A stretch of DNA of 14,355 bases from Clostridiales bacterium (GCA_021204765.1 JAJPYU010000046.1:1-14355); one strand, 5' to 3'; numbered from the stretch's first letter, positions 6,363-13,166 are shown. Numbers and translations are program-made. The notes: a model not told the origin generated them from the sequence alone.

Positions 6363-6929
6363 TTACTGTCTCCTGTATCCGCACTTGGGGCAGACACCAT
6401 TCTCGTCAAGAGTGACTCCGCAGAGCGGGCAGCGGTCCAGGCTGCGGCTCACCTCGAACTCTTCTGAGGCAGTGTTCACGCCGCTGTTGAAGGTGATCTT
6501 TTTGATGTTCAGCTTGTCCTTTAACAGTTCGTAGACGATCTTGATAAATCCCTCCACTGTCATGCTCTCTTTAGTCACCACCAGGCGGCAGTCCGGATAA
6601 GCGGTGGCCAGCTCAGTCTTAAAGGCGCAGCCCTTCATGGTGTTGGTGGGGGTGCCGTCTTTGATGCCTTCCTTCTCGTACACGTCAAGGATAGCCGGCA
6701 GGATAGGGTCGTCCTCACGAAGGATCAGGGCATGGTCGAAATTCTTCAGCAGATTCCAGGCTGTCTTCTGGATCTCGTTGCAGGGAAATACCATGTTCAC
6801 TCCCGGCTCGATACTATCCTCCACCTCGATGGTGAGCTTTCCGGTGTGGCCGTGCAGGTAGCGGGCCTCGCCCTGAAAGCCGTAGAAGCGGTGGGCGTAC
6901 TGAATGTCTAAGGTTGTAATGCTTCTCAT
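6363..6929 (-). CDS. QueD/6-pyruvoyltetrahydropterin-synthase-like protein with zinc ribbon
   Basis: Homologous to 6-carboxytetrahydropterin synthase (queuosine pathway) and PTPS enzymes, but divergent. Seen (188 residues versus about 120 for a minimal QueD): zinc ligands H13, H26 and H28 (AHRFYG, then LHGH) are kept, as are NFDHAL at 63-68 and a TVE at 124-126 like the family PT-x-E. The catalytic cysteine of CxxxHGH is replaced: residue 22 is Ala with Glu at 21 (GEARYLHGH). The late V-x-E-T pterin-binding stretch reads ITFNSG at 145-150. A C-terminal zinc ribbon CPLC...CPKC (C167, C170, C180, C183) is added. The ATG at 6929 follows AGGAGG. It lies 33 bp after perR and is probably cotranscribed with it. 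No other queuosine genes are visible, so the product may not be a queuosine precursor. Confidence 0.8.
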   Translation of the reverse strand: MRSITTLDIQYAHRFYGFQGEARYLHGHTGKLTIEVEDSIEPGVNMVFPCNEIQKTAWNLLKNFDHALILREDDPILPAILDVYEKEGIKDGTPTNTMKGCAFKTELATAYPDCRLVVTKESMTVEGFIKIVYELLKDKLNIKKITFNSGVNTASEEFEVSRSLDRCPLCGVTLDENGVCPKCGYRRQ

Positions 6930-6962
6930 TTGATTTCCTCCTAAAAATAATTTGCGGAAAGT

Positions 6963-7340
6963 TTACCGTGCTCCCGCATGAGCACGCTTTTGACAGTCCG
7001 GACAAATGTAGATGAGCTTTAAGTCGTATGAGTCCAGGGTGACACCGCTGTCGGATTCCAGCTTATCGGTCAGATCATCCAGATGGATATCCGCTATCCT
7101 GCCGCAGCTCTTGCAGATCAGGTGATCGTGGCGGGTAGGCTTGTCGTAATGCTGGGTCTTTTCGTTAAAGGAGACACAGCGGATTTCGCCGTCCCGAGAG
7201 AGTGAGTTCAGGTTATTATAGACGGTGGCCAGAGTCATCTTCTGGCCGTTTGCCCGCAGCTCCTGGTAAATATCGTCAGCTGTGGGATGCCCATCGGAAT
7301 TTAAAACCATATCCCGGATAATCTTTCTGTTGTCAGCCAT
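6963..7340 (-). CDS. perR: PerR-type peroxide-sensing Fur-family repressor, short N-terminus
   Basis: Metal-dependent repressor expected to sense peroxide by metal-catalysed histidine oxidation and to control oxidative-stress and metal genes. Seen (125 residues): HPTADDIY at 18-25 and ATVYNNL at 38-44, the latter being the recognition helix; the PerR regulatory metal ligands H18, D66, H71, H73 and D84, corresponding to H37, D85, H91, H93 and D104 of Bacillus subtilis PerR; and structural zinc cysteines C76, C79, C113 and C116. Keeping the Asp at position 66 favours PerR over Fur or Zur. The protein lacks about 19 residues that precede the winged helix in B. subtilis PerR. The ATG at 7340 is preferred over 7349 because GAAAGGA lies 8 bp before it and would be too close to 7349. 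Its promoter carries two PerR-like palindromes, so autoregulation is likely. Confidence 0.88.
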   Translation of the reverse strand: MADNRKIIRDMVLNSDGHPTADDIYQELRANGQKMTLATVYNNLNSLSRDGEIRCVSFNEKTQHYDKPTRHDHLICKSCGRIADIHLDDLTDKLESDSGVTLDSYDLKLIYICPDCQKRAHAGAR

Positions 7341-7366
7341 AAAGCACATCCTTTCTGCCCCTGACT

Positions 7367-7381
7367 TTAGAATTATTCTAA
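7367..7381. promoter_or_regulatory. PerR/Fur box 1, perfect 7-1-7 palindrome
   Basis: TTAGAAT-T-ATTCTAA is a perfect inverted repeat in the 7-1-7 layout of PerR boxes (TTATAATNATTATAA). It completely covers the perR -10 box (7375-7380), so binding would block perR transcription: negative autoregulation. Confidence 0.8.
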
Positions 7382-7403
7382 TTCAAAAGATGAAGCCTGT
7401 CAA
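7375..7403 (-). promoter_or_regulatory. perR promoter
   Basis: On the minus strand a perfect TTGACA (7398-7403) and TAGAAT (7375-7380) are 17 bp apart. The start falls near 7368, inside box 1, about 28 nt before the chosen ATG. Confidence 0.85.
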
Positions 7404-7412
7404 GCATTATTT

Positions 7413-7427
7413 TTAGAATTAATCTAA
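7413..7427. promoter_or_regulatory. PerR/Fur box 2, near-perfect palindrome
   Basis: TTAGAAT-T-AATCTAA matches box 1 at 14 of 15 positions. Its centre is 46 bp from that of box 1, and it lies just upstream of the perR -35. It faces the divergent flavoprotein operon and could tie that operon to PerR, though it is about 70 bp upstream of the likely -10 there. Confidence 0.65.
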
Positions 7428-7497
7428 TTTTATCAGATTAAAAGAATAAACGCAAGAGGGCGGCATAAATTTTCAGGTAGTTTATCGGGAGGTTTTG

Positions 7498-7506
7498 TGC
7501 TATCAT
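7498..7506 (+). promoter_or_regulatory. Possible extended -10 promoter of the flavoprotein operon
   Basis: TGCTATCAT is an extended -10 (TG-N-TATCAT). No good -35 lies 17 bp upstream (TAGTTT). The start would fall near 7513, right at the GAGGTGA ribosome site of the first small gene, so the leader would be very short. Tentative. Confidence 0.4.
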
Positions 7507-7525
7507 GCTTTTCGAGGTGAGTGAT

Positions 7526-7723
7526 ATGAAGAATTTTAAACAGCGTTATCTGGCGGGGGAGATCAAGTTTGAGGAGATAGATGACTATGTCATGGAGTGG
7601 GGCTACAGCGATGATGAGCGCACCCTGGCTCAGTATCTGGGACTGAATGCCGATGAGGAGGACGCCTGGGTCAGCGTCAGCGAGGATGCCATGAGAGAGA
7701 TGCTCGACAAGCAAAAAATGTGA
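7526..7723 (+). CDS. Small acidic protein of unknown function, 65 residues
   Basis: Not recognised. Seen: 65 residues, strongly acidic (many Asp and Glu), one hydrophobic-amphipathic run around FEEIDDYVMEWGY and no membrane segment, signal peptide or cysteine. The ATG at 7526 has GAGGTGA five bases before it; the in-frame ATG at 7505 lies inside the promoter box and has no ribosome site. Codon use matches the neighbours and the frame ends 12 bp before the next small gene, so it looks like the first gene of a three-gene unit with the flavoprotein. A cytoplasmic accessory or partner protein is possible, but nothing in the sequence shows a function. Confidence 0.7.
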   Translation: MKNFKQRYLAGEIKFEEIDDYVMEWGYSDDERTLAQYLGLNADEEDAWVSVSEDAMREMLDKQKM

Positions 7724-7735
7724 AAGAGACTGAAA

Positions 7736-7903
7736 ATGGGTAAGCCGAATTTTAATCCATACGGTATGGATCCCGGATACCGCTATCTGGATGATCCCAA
7801 CGATGAGGCGGAGAGACAGAGAAAAGAGAGACAGGATAAGCGCACACAGGAGCGCAGGAAAAGAGAGCGAAGAGAAAGGAAGAGCGGGAGAAGTAATGTA
7901 TGA
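7736..7903 (+). CDS. Small Arg/Glu-rich protein overlapping the flavoprotein gene, 55 residues
   Basis: Not recognised. Seen: an N-terminal part with Pro, Gly and Tyr (NPYGMDPGYRYLDDP at 7-21), then about 30 residues almost entirely Arg, Lys, Glu, Asp and Gln, predicted as one highly charged helix. The ATG at 7736 comes 12 bp after the previous stop; a weak AAAGAG stands before it. Its TGA lies inside the first codons of the flavoprotein gene (8-bp overlap, different frame), which suggests translational coupling. The skewed composition means the frame could be accidental; its packing between two genes favours a real one. Possibly a nucleic-acid- or protein-binding tail. Confidence 0.5.
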   Translation: MGKPNFNPYGMDPGYRYLDDPNDEAERQRKERQDKRTQERRKRERRERKSGRSNV

Positions 7904-8747
7904 TGCGGCGATAGTGGGAAGCGGGCCGGCAGGACTCTCTGCGGCCATGAATCTTCATTTGCACAATAAAAATTTCATATGGTTTGGCACTGAGGGTATG
8001 AGCGCCAAAGTGGTCAGGTCGGAGAAGATTGCCAACTACCCTGGGATGGGCCTGATAAGCGGCGATAAGCTCAATAAAAAATTTTCCGCTCACGCGAAGG
8101 AGATGGGCCTGTCCGTCACAAGTAAAATGGTAACAAATATCATGGCGGCGGGGGAGTCATTTACCCTGCTGGCGGAGAATGATATATATGAGGCTGGGAG
8201 TCTGATACTGGCCATCGGAGCGGCCACCGGCAGGGGCATTACCGGCGAGACTGAGCTGCTGGGCCGTGGAGTCAGCTACTGTGCCACCTGCGATGGATTC
8301 CTGTATAAGGGGAAGACTATCGCCGTGCTGTGCATGTCAAAGGCATACGAGCATGAGGCAGAATATCTGGCGGGAATGACTGAGAAAGTATTTCTCTATA
8401 CCCCATATAAGGACAGTGGGATTGACCTGGGAAATGTGACCAGGCTGGGTTCCCCCATAAAGGCAGTGTACGGCAAAATGCGTGTCGAGGAGATAGAGCT
8501 GGTAAGCGGAGAGCACATCCCCGTGGACGGGCTCTTCTGTCTCAGGGATTCCGTGGCACCGGCAGTTCTTCTTCCGGGACTTGCCATGGACGGCCCGCAT
8601 ATTATGGTGGACAGAGACTGTGCCACCAACCTGCCCGGCTGCTTTGCCGCCGGGGACTGTACCGGACGGCCTTACCAGATAGCGAAGGCAGTGGGCGAGG
8701 GGAATGTGGCGGCCCACAGTCTGCTGGATTACCTGGCTGGGAATTGA
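7896..8747 (+). CDS. Thioredoxin-reductase-like flavoprotein lacking NADPH motifs (candidate FFTR)
   Basis: FAD-dependent disulfide oxidoreductase that should reduce thioredoxin or a similar protein. Seen (283 residues; typical TrxB is about 305-315): FAD loop GSGPAG at 8-13; redox pair C129-A-T-C132 in YCATCDGF; and C-terminal FAD site CFAAGDCTGRPYQIAKAVGEG at 249-269. Where TrxB carries GGGDSA and later HRR-xxx-R for NADPH, this protein reads VLCMSKAYEHEAEYL (144-158) and VFLYTPYKDSG (165-175), so both NADPH motifs are absent. This matches the clostridial ferredoxin-dependent flavin thioredoxin reductases described in the literature, so reduced ferredoxin is the likely electron donor (inference). 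The start at 7896 is chosen because the Rossmann strand begins there; the frame is open further upstream without family similarity. It is the last gene of a short unit divergent from perR. Confidence 0.82.
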   Translation: MYDAAIVGSGPAGLSAAMNLHLHNKNFIWFGTEGMSAKVVRSEKIANYPGMGLISGDKLNKKFSAHAKEMGLSVTSKMVTNIMAAGESFTLLAENDIYEAGSLILAIGAATGRGITGETELLGRGVSYCATCDGFLYKGKTIAVLCMSKAYEHEAEYLAGMTEKVFLYTPYKDSGIDLGNVTRLGSPIKAVYGKMRVEEIELVSGEHIPVDGLFCLRDSVAPAVLLPGLAMDGPHIMVDRDCATNLPGCFAAGDCTGRPYQIAKAVGEGNVAAHSLLDYLAGN

Positions 8748-9005
8748 GGAGGTTCAAAAAGCGGGGCAATCCGTGCATCATCTTATTTGATCTCACCAAC
8801 ATTATCATAAACATTGCAAATTGTGAAATGGGCACTTTCCGACACCCATTTTGTGAGCATTAAAGTTCAGATTTTTAAAATATTAAATTTCAAACGAAAG
8901 CTCCCGTATGGCAGTAATTATTTCGTACAAATTCTGATAAATTCCGTCACGAAAACTTAAAGAACAATTGATTGACCGGCTTTTCCCTGCTGTGTTACAT
9001 TCGCC
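8748..9005. other. AT-rich intergenic region upstream of mglB
   Basis: There is no gene, repeat or clear terminator for the flavoprotein unit here. Possible weak promoters for mglB: TTGACC (8972-8977) with TACATT 18 bp later (8996-9001), and TTGTGA near 8852 followed by TAAAAT. Neither is convincing. TTTCAAACGAAAGC near 8886-8899 resembles a catabolite (cre) site only loosely. The control signals of the importer probably lie here, but I cannot fix them. Confidence 0.35.
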
Positions 9006-9045
9006 GCGGTGGACGTTATACGTCCGCCGCTGTGCTTTTTTGCAC
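9006..9045 (+). promoter_or_regulatory. Stem-loop pair in the mglB leader, possible attenuator
   Basis: GCGGTGGACG (9006-9015) and CGTCCGCCGC (9021-9030) form a 10-bp stem with one G-U pair and loop TTATA. Five bases later GTGC-TTTTTT-GCAC forms a small second hairpin whose loop is the T-run. The gap between the main stem and the T-run makes it a weak terminator. It stands 36 bp before the mglB start, with AGGAGG between, so it could damp readthrough or stabilise the transcript. Confidence 0.45.
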
Positions 9046-9080
9046 GGATACACATATTAAGATTTAAGGAGGAAAAAGCA

Positions 9081-10220
9081 ATGAAACTCAAAAAAGTATT
9101 GGCAGTGGCCTGTGCAGTGGCTCTGGTAGGTTCCCTGGCTGCCTGCGGCAACAATACGGCAGTCACCGATGACGTGGCGGACAGCGGCAGCGCAGCGATG
9201 GAGCAGGGTGAGGTGGAAGCAGTGGAGGTCTCCTCTGACAGTGAGGTATCAGTATTTTACTATACCTACAGCGACACCTACATTTCCAGTGTCCGTGCTG
9301 ACCTGGATGCCGCCCTGGATGACGCCGGCGTGAATTACACCGACTACGACGGAAACAACAGCCAGACCACCCAGACGGAGCAGGTGCAGACTGCTCTCTC
9401 CAAAGGCAGCAGCCTGCTGGTGGTGAACCTGGTGGACTCCGGCTCCGACGATGCAGCCGGCAACATCATTGACCTGGCCAGCGCCCAGAATGTCCCGGTC
9501 ATCTTCTTCAACCGCTCAGTCAGCGAGGAAGTTGTCACCAGCTATGGCTCCTGTGTCTTCGTCGGCACCGACTATGAGCAGGCAGGACATATGCAGGGCG
9601 AGCTGGTAGGAAATTATCTGGTGGAAAATTACGATGCTGTGGACTTAAACGGGGACGGTGTGATCTCCTACGTGATGCTGAAAGGTGATGAGGGAAATGC
9701 TGAGGCCATCGCCCGCACCAAGTATGGCCAGGAGGACGCCGACGCAGTGCTTGAGAAATTCGGTTATCCCGCCATGTCCTACTATGACCCCAACGCCTCC
9801 AGCCTCTATCTGCTGGACCAGACCGGATCCTGGTCATCTGCCCAGGGCAATGACCTGATGCAGACCGTCCTGTCCCAGTTCTCAGAGGCTAACGGAAATA
9901 TGGTGGAGGTAGTCATTGCCAACAACGACGACATGGCATTAGGGGCCATCTCCGCACTGCAGAATGCCGGATACAACACCGGTGACGGCACCTACATCCC
10001 GGTCTTCGGAGTGGATGCCACTGAGGCAGCCCAGGCGGCCATCAACGAGGGCAGCATGACTGGCACCATCAAACAGGACGCAGAGGGCATGGCAACCACC
10101 ATCTGTCAGGTGGTCACCAACATGAAGTCCGGCGTGGACAGCTTTGAGGGAGTGAATCCCGAGAATGTAGTCGGTACCTGGAGGGTGAACATCCCCTACG
10201 GCACCTACACCGCTGAGTAA
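9081..10220 (+). CDS. mglB: Galactose/methyl-galactoside-binding lipoprotein
   Basis: Extracellular sugar receptor of the Mgl ABC importer, anchored to the outer face of the membrane. Seen (379 residues): a signal peptide with KLKK and a hydrophobic core, lipobox L19-A-A-C22 (C22 lipidated), and an acidic linker to about residue 55. A periplasmic-binding type I fold follows, with FFNR at 142-145 contacting sugar. An EF-hand-like calcium loop D188-L-N-G-D192-G-V-I-S matches the galactose-binding protein of E. coli (DLNKDGQI). VVIANNDDMALGA and IPVFGVDATEAA are further MglB hallmarks. The ATG at 9081 is preferred: AGGAGG lies before it, and it starts directly at the signal peptide, while the open frame from 9009 adds a run without family similarity. 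It is the first gene of mglBAC. Codon use is more biased toward C-ending codons than in mglA and mglC, as expected for a highly made receptor. Confidence 0.93.
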   Translation: MKLKKVLAVACAVALVGSLAACGNNTAVTDDVADSGSAAMEQGEVEAVEVSSDSEVSVFYYTYSDTYISSVRADLDAALDDAGVNYTDYDGNNSQTTQTEQVQTALSKGSSLLVVNLVDSGSDDAAGNIIDLASAQNVPVIFFNRSVSEEVVTSYGSCVFVGTDYEQAGHMQGELVGNYLVENYDAVDLNGDGVISYVMLKGDEGNAEAIARTKYGQEDADAVLEKFGYPAMSYYDPNASSLYLLDQTGSWSSAQGNDLMQTVLSQFSEANGNMVEVVIANNDDMALGAISALQNAGYNTGDGTYIPVFGVDATEAAQAAINEGSMTGTIKQDAEGMATTICQVVTNMKSGVDSFEGVNPENVVGTWRVNIPYGTYTAE

Positions 10221-10248
10221 GATCAGAAAAAAAGCAGAATAGCCTGTA

Positions 10249-10280
10249 CAGACAGCGGCGCTAAATTGCGCTGCTGTCTG
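10249..10280 (+). other. Strong hairpin between mglB and mglA without T-run
   Basis: CAGACAGCGGCGC and GCGCTGCTGTCTG form a 13-bp stem (one G-U pair on the plus strand) with loop TAAATT, 28 bp after the mglB stop. No T-run follows, so it is not a terminator. It likely blocks 3' exonucleases or marks a processing site, so that mglB mRNA outlasts mglA-mglC mRNA, as in other importer operons with more receptor than transporter. Confidence 0.65.
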
Positions 10281-10373
10281 CACAATGCACAGGATGCGCA
10301 AGGCTTGGGCGTACCTGTGTGAAAAGCATGGTCGGCAGGATTCCTGTCTGAATATAAAAAGGAGGCGAGATGT

Positions 10374-11915
10374 ATGGGAGAAGAGAAAATTGTGCAGGGG
10401 AAGGCAGCGACAGCCGAGGCTCCCATCCTGCTGGAGATGGAAGGCATCAACAAGTCTTTCCCCGGGGTAAAGGCCCTGGATGATGTGCATCTGACATTAA
10501 GGGCCGGGACAGTCCACGCCCTCATGGGAGAGAATGGCGCAGGCAAGTCCACCCTGATGAAATGTCTTTTCGGGGTGTATTACAAAGATTCAGGGACTAT
10601 ACGCCTAAATGGCGAGGAGGTCAGCTTTAAGAGCTCGAAGGAGGCCCTGGAGCACGGAGTGGCCATGGTGCACCAGGAATTAAACCAGGCCTTAAAGCGC
10701 AATGTTATGGACAATATGTGGCTGGGACGCTTTCCAAAGATTTCGGGAGCTGTCCCCTTAACCAGCGAGCGCAAAATGTACGAGGCCACAAAGAAGGTCT
10801 TCGACGATCTGGATATAAATGTGAACCCTAAGACTATCATGAGCAGGATGCCGGTATCCCAGCGGCAGATGGTGGAGATAGCCAAGGCGGTCTCCTACGA
10901 TGCGAAGGTCATAGTCTTTGATGAGCCCACTTCGTCCCTGACTGAGGAGGAAGTGGAGCACCTTTTCCGCATTATAAACATGCTCAGAGACCGGGGCTGC
11001 GGCATTATTTACATTTCCCACAAGATGGAGGAGATTCTGCGGATCTCCGATGAAGTCACCATAATGCGGGACGGCAGGTGGATAGCCACGAAGGCCGCGA
11101 AGGACCTCAGCATGAATGAGATCATCCGCCTCATGGTGGGAAGGGAGCTGACCAACCGCTACCCGAAAAAGACCAATGAAGTGGGGGACGTGCTCCTCAC
11201 GGTAAACCACATGACGGCGGAGTACAGCCAGTTATCGGATGTTTCCTTCGTGGCCAGAAAGGGAGAAGTCCTGGGTGTGGCAGGCCTGGACGGCTCCGGG
11301 CGCACTGAGCTATTGGAAAACATTTTCGGCATAGCTACACGCAAAGAGGGTGAGATAGTCCTGGATGGCAAAAAGCTAAGAAACCGCAACGCCCGGGAGT
11401 CCATAAGAAACGGCTTCGCCATGCTGACGGAGGAGCGTCGGGCCAACGGCATATTGGGGATATTAAGCGTCAGGGATAATACGACCATATCAAGCCTTAA
11501 AAACAATCTCTCCGGACCTTTTTTAAGCAGCAGGAAGCTTAGGGAGAACACCCGCTGGAGCATCAACGCCATGAATATCAAGACTCCTGACCAGGCCACG
11601 CGGATACGTTCCCTCTCGGGAGGCAACCAACAGAAGGTCATCATGGGGAGATGGCTGCTGACTGGGCCCACGGTGCTCCTTTTGGATGAGCCCACCAGAG
11701 GCATTGATGTGGGCGCAAAGTACGAGATCTATCAGCTGATCCTGGATTTGGCGAGCAAGGGCAAGACTGTGGTCATGGTATCTTCAGAGATGCCGGAGCT
11801 TTTGGGAGTCTGCGACCGGATAATAGTGATGTCCGGGGGAAAACTGGCGGGAGAGGTGGACGCGAAGCATACCACCCAGGAGGAGATAATGACGCTTGCG
11901 GCAATGTATGCGTGA
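10374..11915 (+). CDS. mglA: Galactose/methyl-galactoside ABC importer, double ATPase
   Basis: Cytoplasmic ATPase subunit that drives sugar import with MglC; two ABC domains in one chain (513 residues, the normal length for MglA/RbsA-type proteins). Seen: domain 1 Walker A GENGAGKST at 52-60, a degenerate signature VSQRQ at 161-165 and Walker B VIVFDEPTSS at 179-188. Domain 2 has a degenerate P-loop GLDGSGRTE at 304-312 (no lysine), signature LSGGNQQ at 414-420 and Walker B VLLLDEPTRG at 434-443. One weakened nucleotide site is typical of this family. The ATG at 10374 follows AGGAGG; an out-of-frame ATG lies 4 bp earlier. Its last codons and stop form one arm of a perfect hairpin (11899-11936). 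It lies between mglB and mglC with gaps of 153 bp on each side. The sugar is inferred from MglB features; ribose or other sugars are possible. Confidence 0.93.
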   Translation: MGEEKIVQGKAATAEAPILLEMEGINKSFPGVKALDDVHLTLRAGTVHALMGENGAGKSTLMKCLFGVYYKDSGTIRLNGEEVSFKSSKEALEHGVAMVHQELNQALKRNVMDNMWLGRFPKISGAVPLTSERKMYEATKKVFDDLDINVNPKTIMSRMPVSQRQMVEIAKAVSYDAKVIVFDEPTSSLTEEEVEHLFRIINMLRDRGCGIIYISHKMEEILRISDEVTIMRDGRWIATKAAKDLSMNEIIRLMVGRELTNRYPKKTNEVGDVLLTVNHMTAEYSQLSDVSFVARKGEVLGVAGLDGSGRTELLENIFGIATRKEGEIVLDGKKLRNRNARESIRNGFAMLTEERRANGILGILSVRDNTTISSLKNNLSGPFLSSRKLRENTRWSINAMNIKTPDQATRIRSLSGGNQQKVIMGRWLLTGPTVLLLDEPTRGIDVGAKYEIYQLILDLASKGKTVVMVSSEMPELLGVCDRIIVMSGGKLAGEVDAKHTTQEEIMTLAAMYA

Positions 11916-11936
11916 CAAGTCACACATACATTGCCG
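11899..11936 (+). repeat. Long inverted repeat spanning the mglA stop codon
   Basis: CGGCAATGTATG (11899-11910) is the perfect reverse complement of CATACATTGCCG (11925-11936). Inside it, GTGAC/GTCAC pairs around AA after one C-A mismatch. The 38-nt hairpin contains the mglA stop codon (11913-11915) and no T-run follows. A 3' mRNA stabiliser or processing site is likely; an origin by inverted duplication of the gene end is possible. Confidence 0.75.
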
Positions 11937-11948
11937 AGTATATGCACA

Positions 11949-12028
11949 GAGCCCGCAGAGGAAATTTGCAGCCTGTCGGCTGCGCGGGCTCGCGCACGAG
12001 TAGGATCCGGCAGGCCGTATCCCACTCG
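11949..12028 (+). other. Two further hairpins in the mglA-mglC gap
   Basis: GAGCCCGC (11949-11956) pairs with GCGGGCTC (11984-11991). Nested in it, GCAGCC-TGTC-GGCTGC (11968-11983) stacks directly on the closing stem. Then CGAGT/ACTCG (11997-12001, 12024-12028) closes a stem that continues as GGAT/ATCC and CGGC/GCCG with single mismatches. With the hairpin over the mglA stop, this makes three structures in 130 bp before mglC. No T-run is present. The role is unknown; differential decay of the mRNA or reduced mglC expression is plausible. Confidence 0.55.
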
Positions 12029-12068
12029 AATGTACGCCTAAAAAATTTTATTTTCGAGGTATAAAGTT

Positions 12069-13160
12069 ATGATAGAAAAGAAAAATAAAAAACAGTCGGG
12101 CATCAGCACCCGGGTGGCGGCATACAGGGCCCTGCCCGGGAAGGAGAAGGGTGCCGCCATCGGCAACGCCTTCTTAAGCAACGCCATGTACATTATCATA
12201 ATCTGCGCGATCATAGTCATCGCCATTTTAAGGCCCCAGTTCATCTCGCTGTCATCCCTGGTGAACATAGTGAGCCTGACGGCGGCCAAGCTGCCCATCG
12301 CCCTGGGCATAGCGGGCTGCATAGTCCTCACCGGGACAGATATTTCCGCCGGACGTACCGTGGGCCTTACGGCCTGTATTGCGGCATCCCTTTCCCTGAC
12401 GGTGAACAAGCTTTTCCCTAATCTGGGCATAGTGCCCCTGCCGGTGGTCATATTGGCGGTGCTGGGAGTGGGCGCGGCGGTAGGCCTGGTAAACGGCTTT
12501 TCCGTGGCGAAATTCAAGCTGCATCCCTTTATCGTGACCCTGTCCACCCAGCTCATCGTCTACGGCATCATCCTGTTATATCTTAAGCTGGGAACCAACA
12601 ACGGCCAGACCCTCTCGGGTCTTTCCGACACATACAGGAATTTCGTGGCAGGGCCGCTGTTCAACATACCCACAGGTGGAGGCAATTCCATTACGGTGCC
12701 CAGGTATGTGCTCTATGCGGTGATACTCACAGTCATCATGTGGATCATCTGGAACAAGACCACCTTCGGGAAAAACATGTTTGCCGTGGGGTCAAATGAG
12801 GAGGCGGCCAATGTCTCCGGCGTCAACGTGACCCGGACCATCATCCTGGTCTTCGTCATCGCCGGCATGATGTACGGCATCACCGGCTTCATCGACGGTG
12901 CCCGCATAGCCTCCGTAAATGCCAACACGGGCCTCAATTACGAGTGCGACGCCATCGCGGCCTGCGTCATCGGCGGCGTCTCCTTCGTCGGCGGTATTGG
13001 AAAGATCAGCGGCATAGTCATCGGTGTGCTCCTGCTGCAGATCATTTTCGTGGGACTTAACTTCCTCTCCGTGGACCAGAACCTGCTCTACATAGTCAAG
13101 GGACTGATCATACTGGTGGCATGCGCCATAGATATGAGGAAATACCTGGTTAGAAAGTAG
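12069..13160 (+). CDS. mglC: Galactose/methyl-galactoside ABC importer, permease
   Basis: Integral membrane channel of the Mgl importer. Seen (363 residues): a charged N-terminal tail, then about ten hydrophobic segments from residue 38 to the end. The second quarter holds GIAGCIVLTGTDISAGRTVG, the conserved GTDLS-x-G-like stretch of the BPD_transp_2 permeases. The segment FAVGSNEEAANVSGVNV (residues 238-254) is the cytoplasmic loop that contacts the ATPase, followed by FIDGARIASVNANTG. The ATG at 12069 follows a modest GAGGT. Isoleucine codon ATA is frequent here and in mglA but rare in mglB. It is the last gene of the importer operon. No terminator follows; a large structured RNA begins seven bases after the stop. 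Substrate assignment rests on mglB. Confidence 0.92.
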   Translation: MIEKKNKKQSGISTRVAAYRALPGKEKGAAIGNAFLSNAMYIIIICAIIVIAILRPQFISLSSLVNIVSLTAAKLPIALGIAGCIVLTGTDISAGRTVGLTACIAASLSLTVNKLFPNLGIVPLPVVILAVLGVGAAVGLVNGFSVAKFKLHPFIVTLSTQLIVYGIILLYLKLGTNNGQTLSGLSDTYRNFVAGPLFNIPTGGGNSITVPRYVLYAVILTVIMWIIWNKTTFGKNMFAVGSNEEAANVSGVNVTRTIILVFVIAGMMYGITGFIDGARIASVNANTGLNYECDAIAACVIGGVSFVGGIGKISGIVIGVLLLQIIFVGLNFLSVDQNLLYIVKGLIILVACAIDMRKYLVRK

Positions 13161-13166
13161 GCTACT

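Noticed and set aside
8886..8899. cre (CcpA) site upstream of mglB
   Set aside because: TTTCAAACGAAAGC keeps the central CG but misses conserved TG and CA positions; too weak to call.
12038..12556. 172-codon minus-strand frame opposite mglC
   Set aside because: Shadow of the permease; no ribosome site or promoter, and composition expected from antisense of hydrophobic codons.
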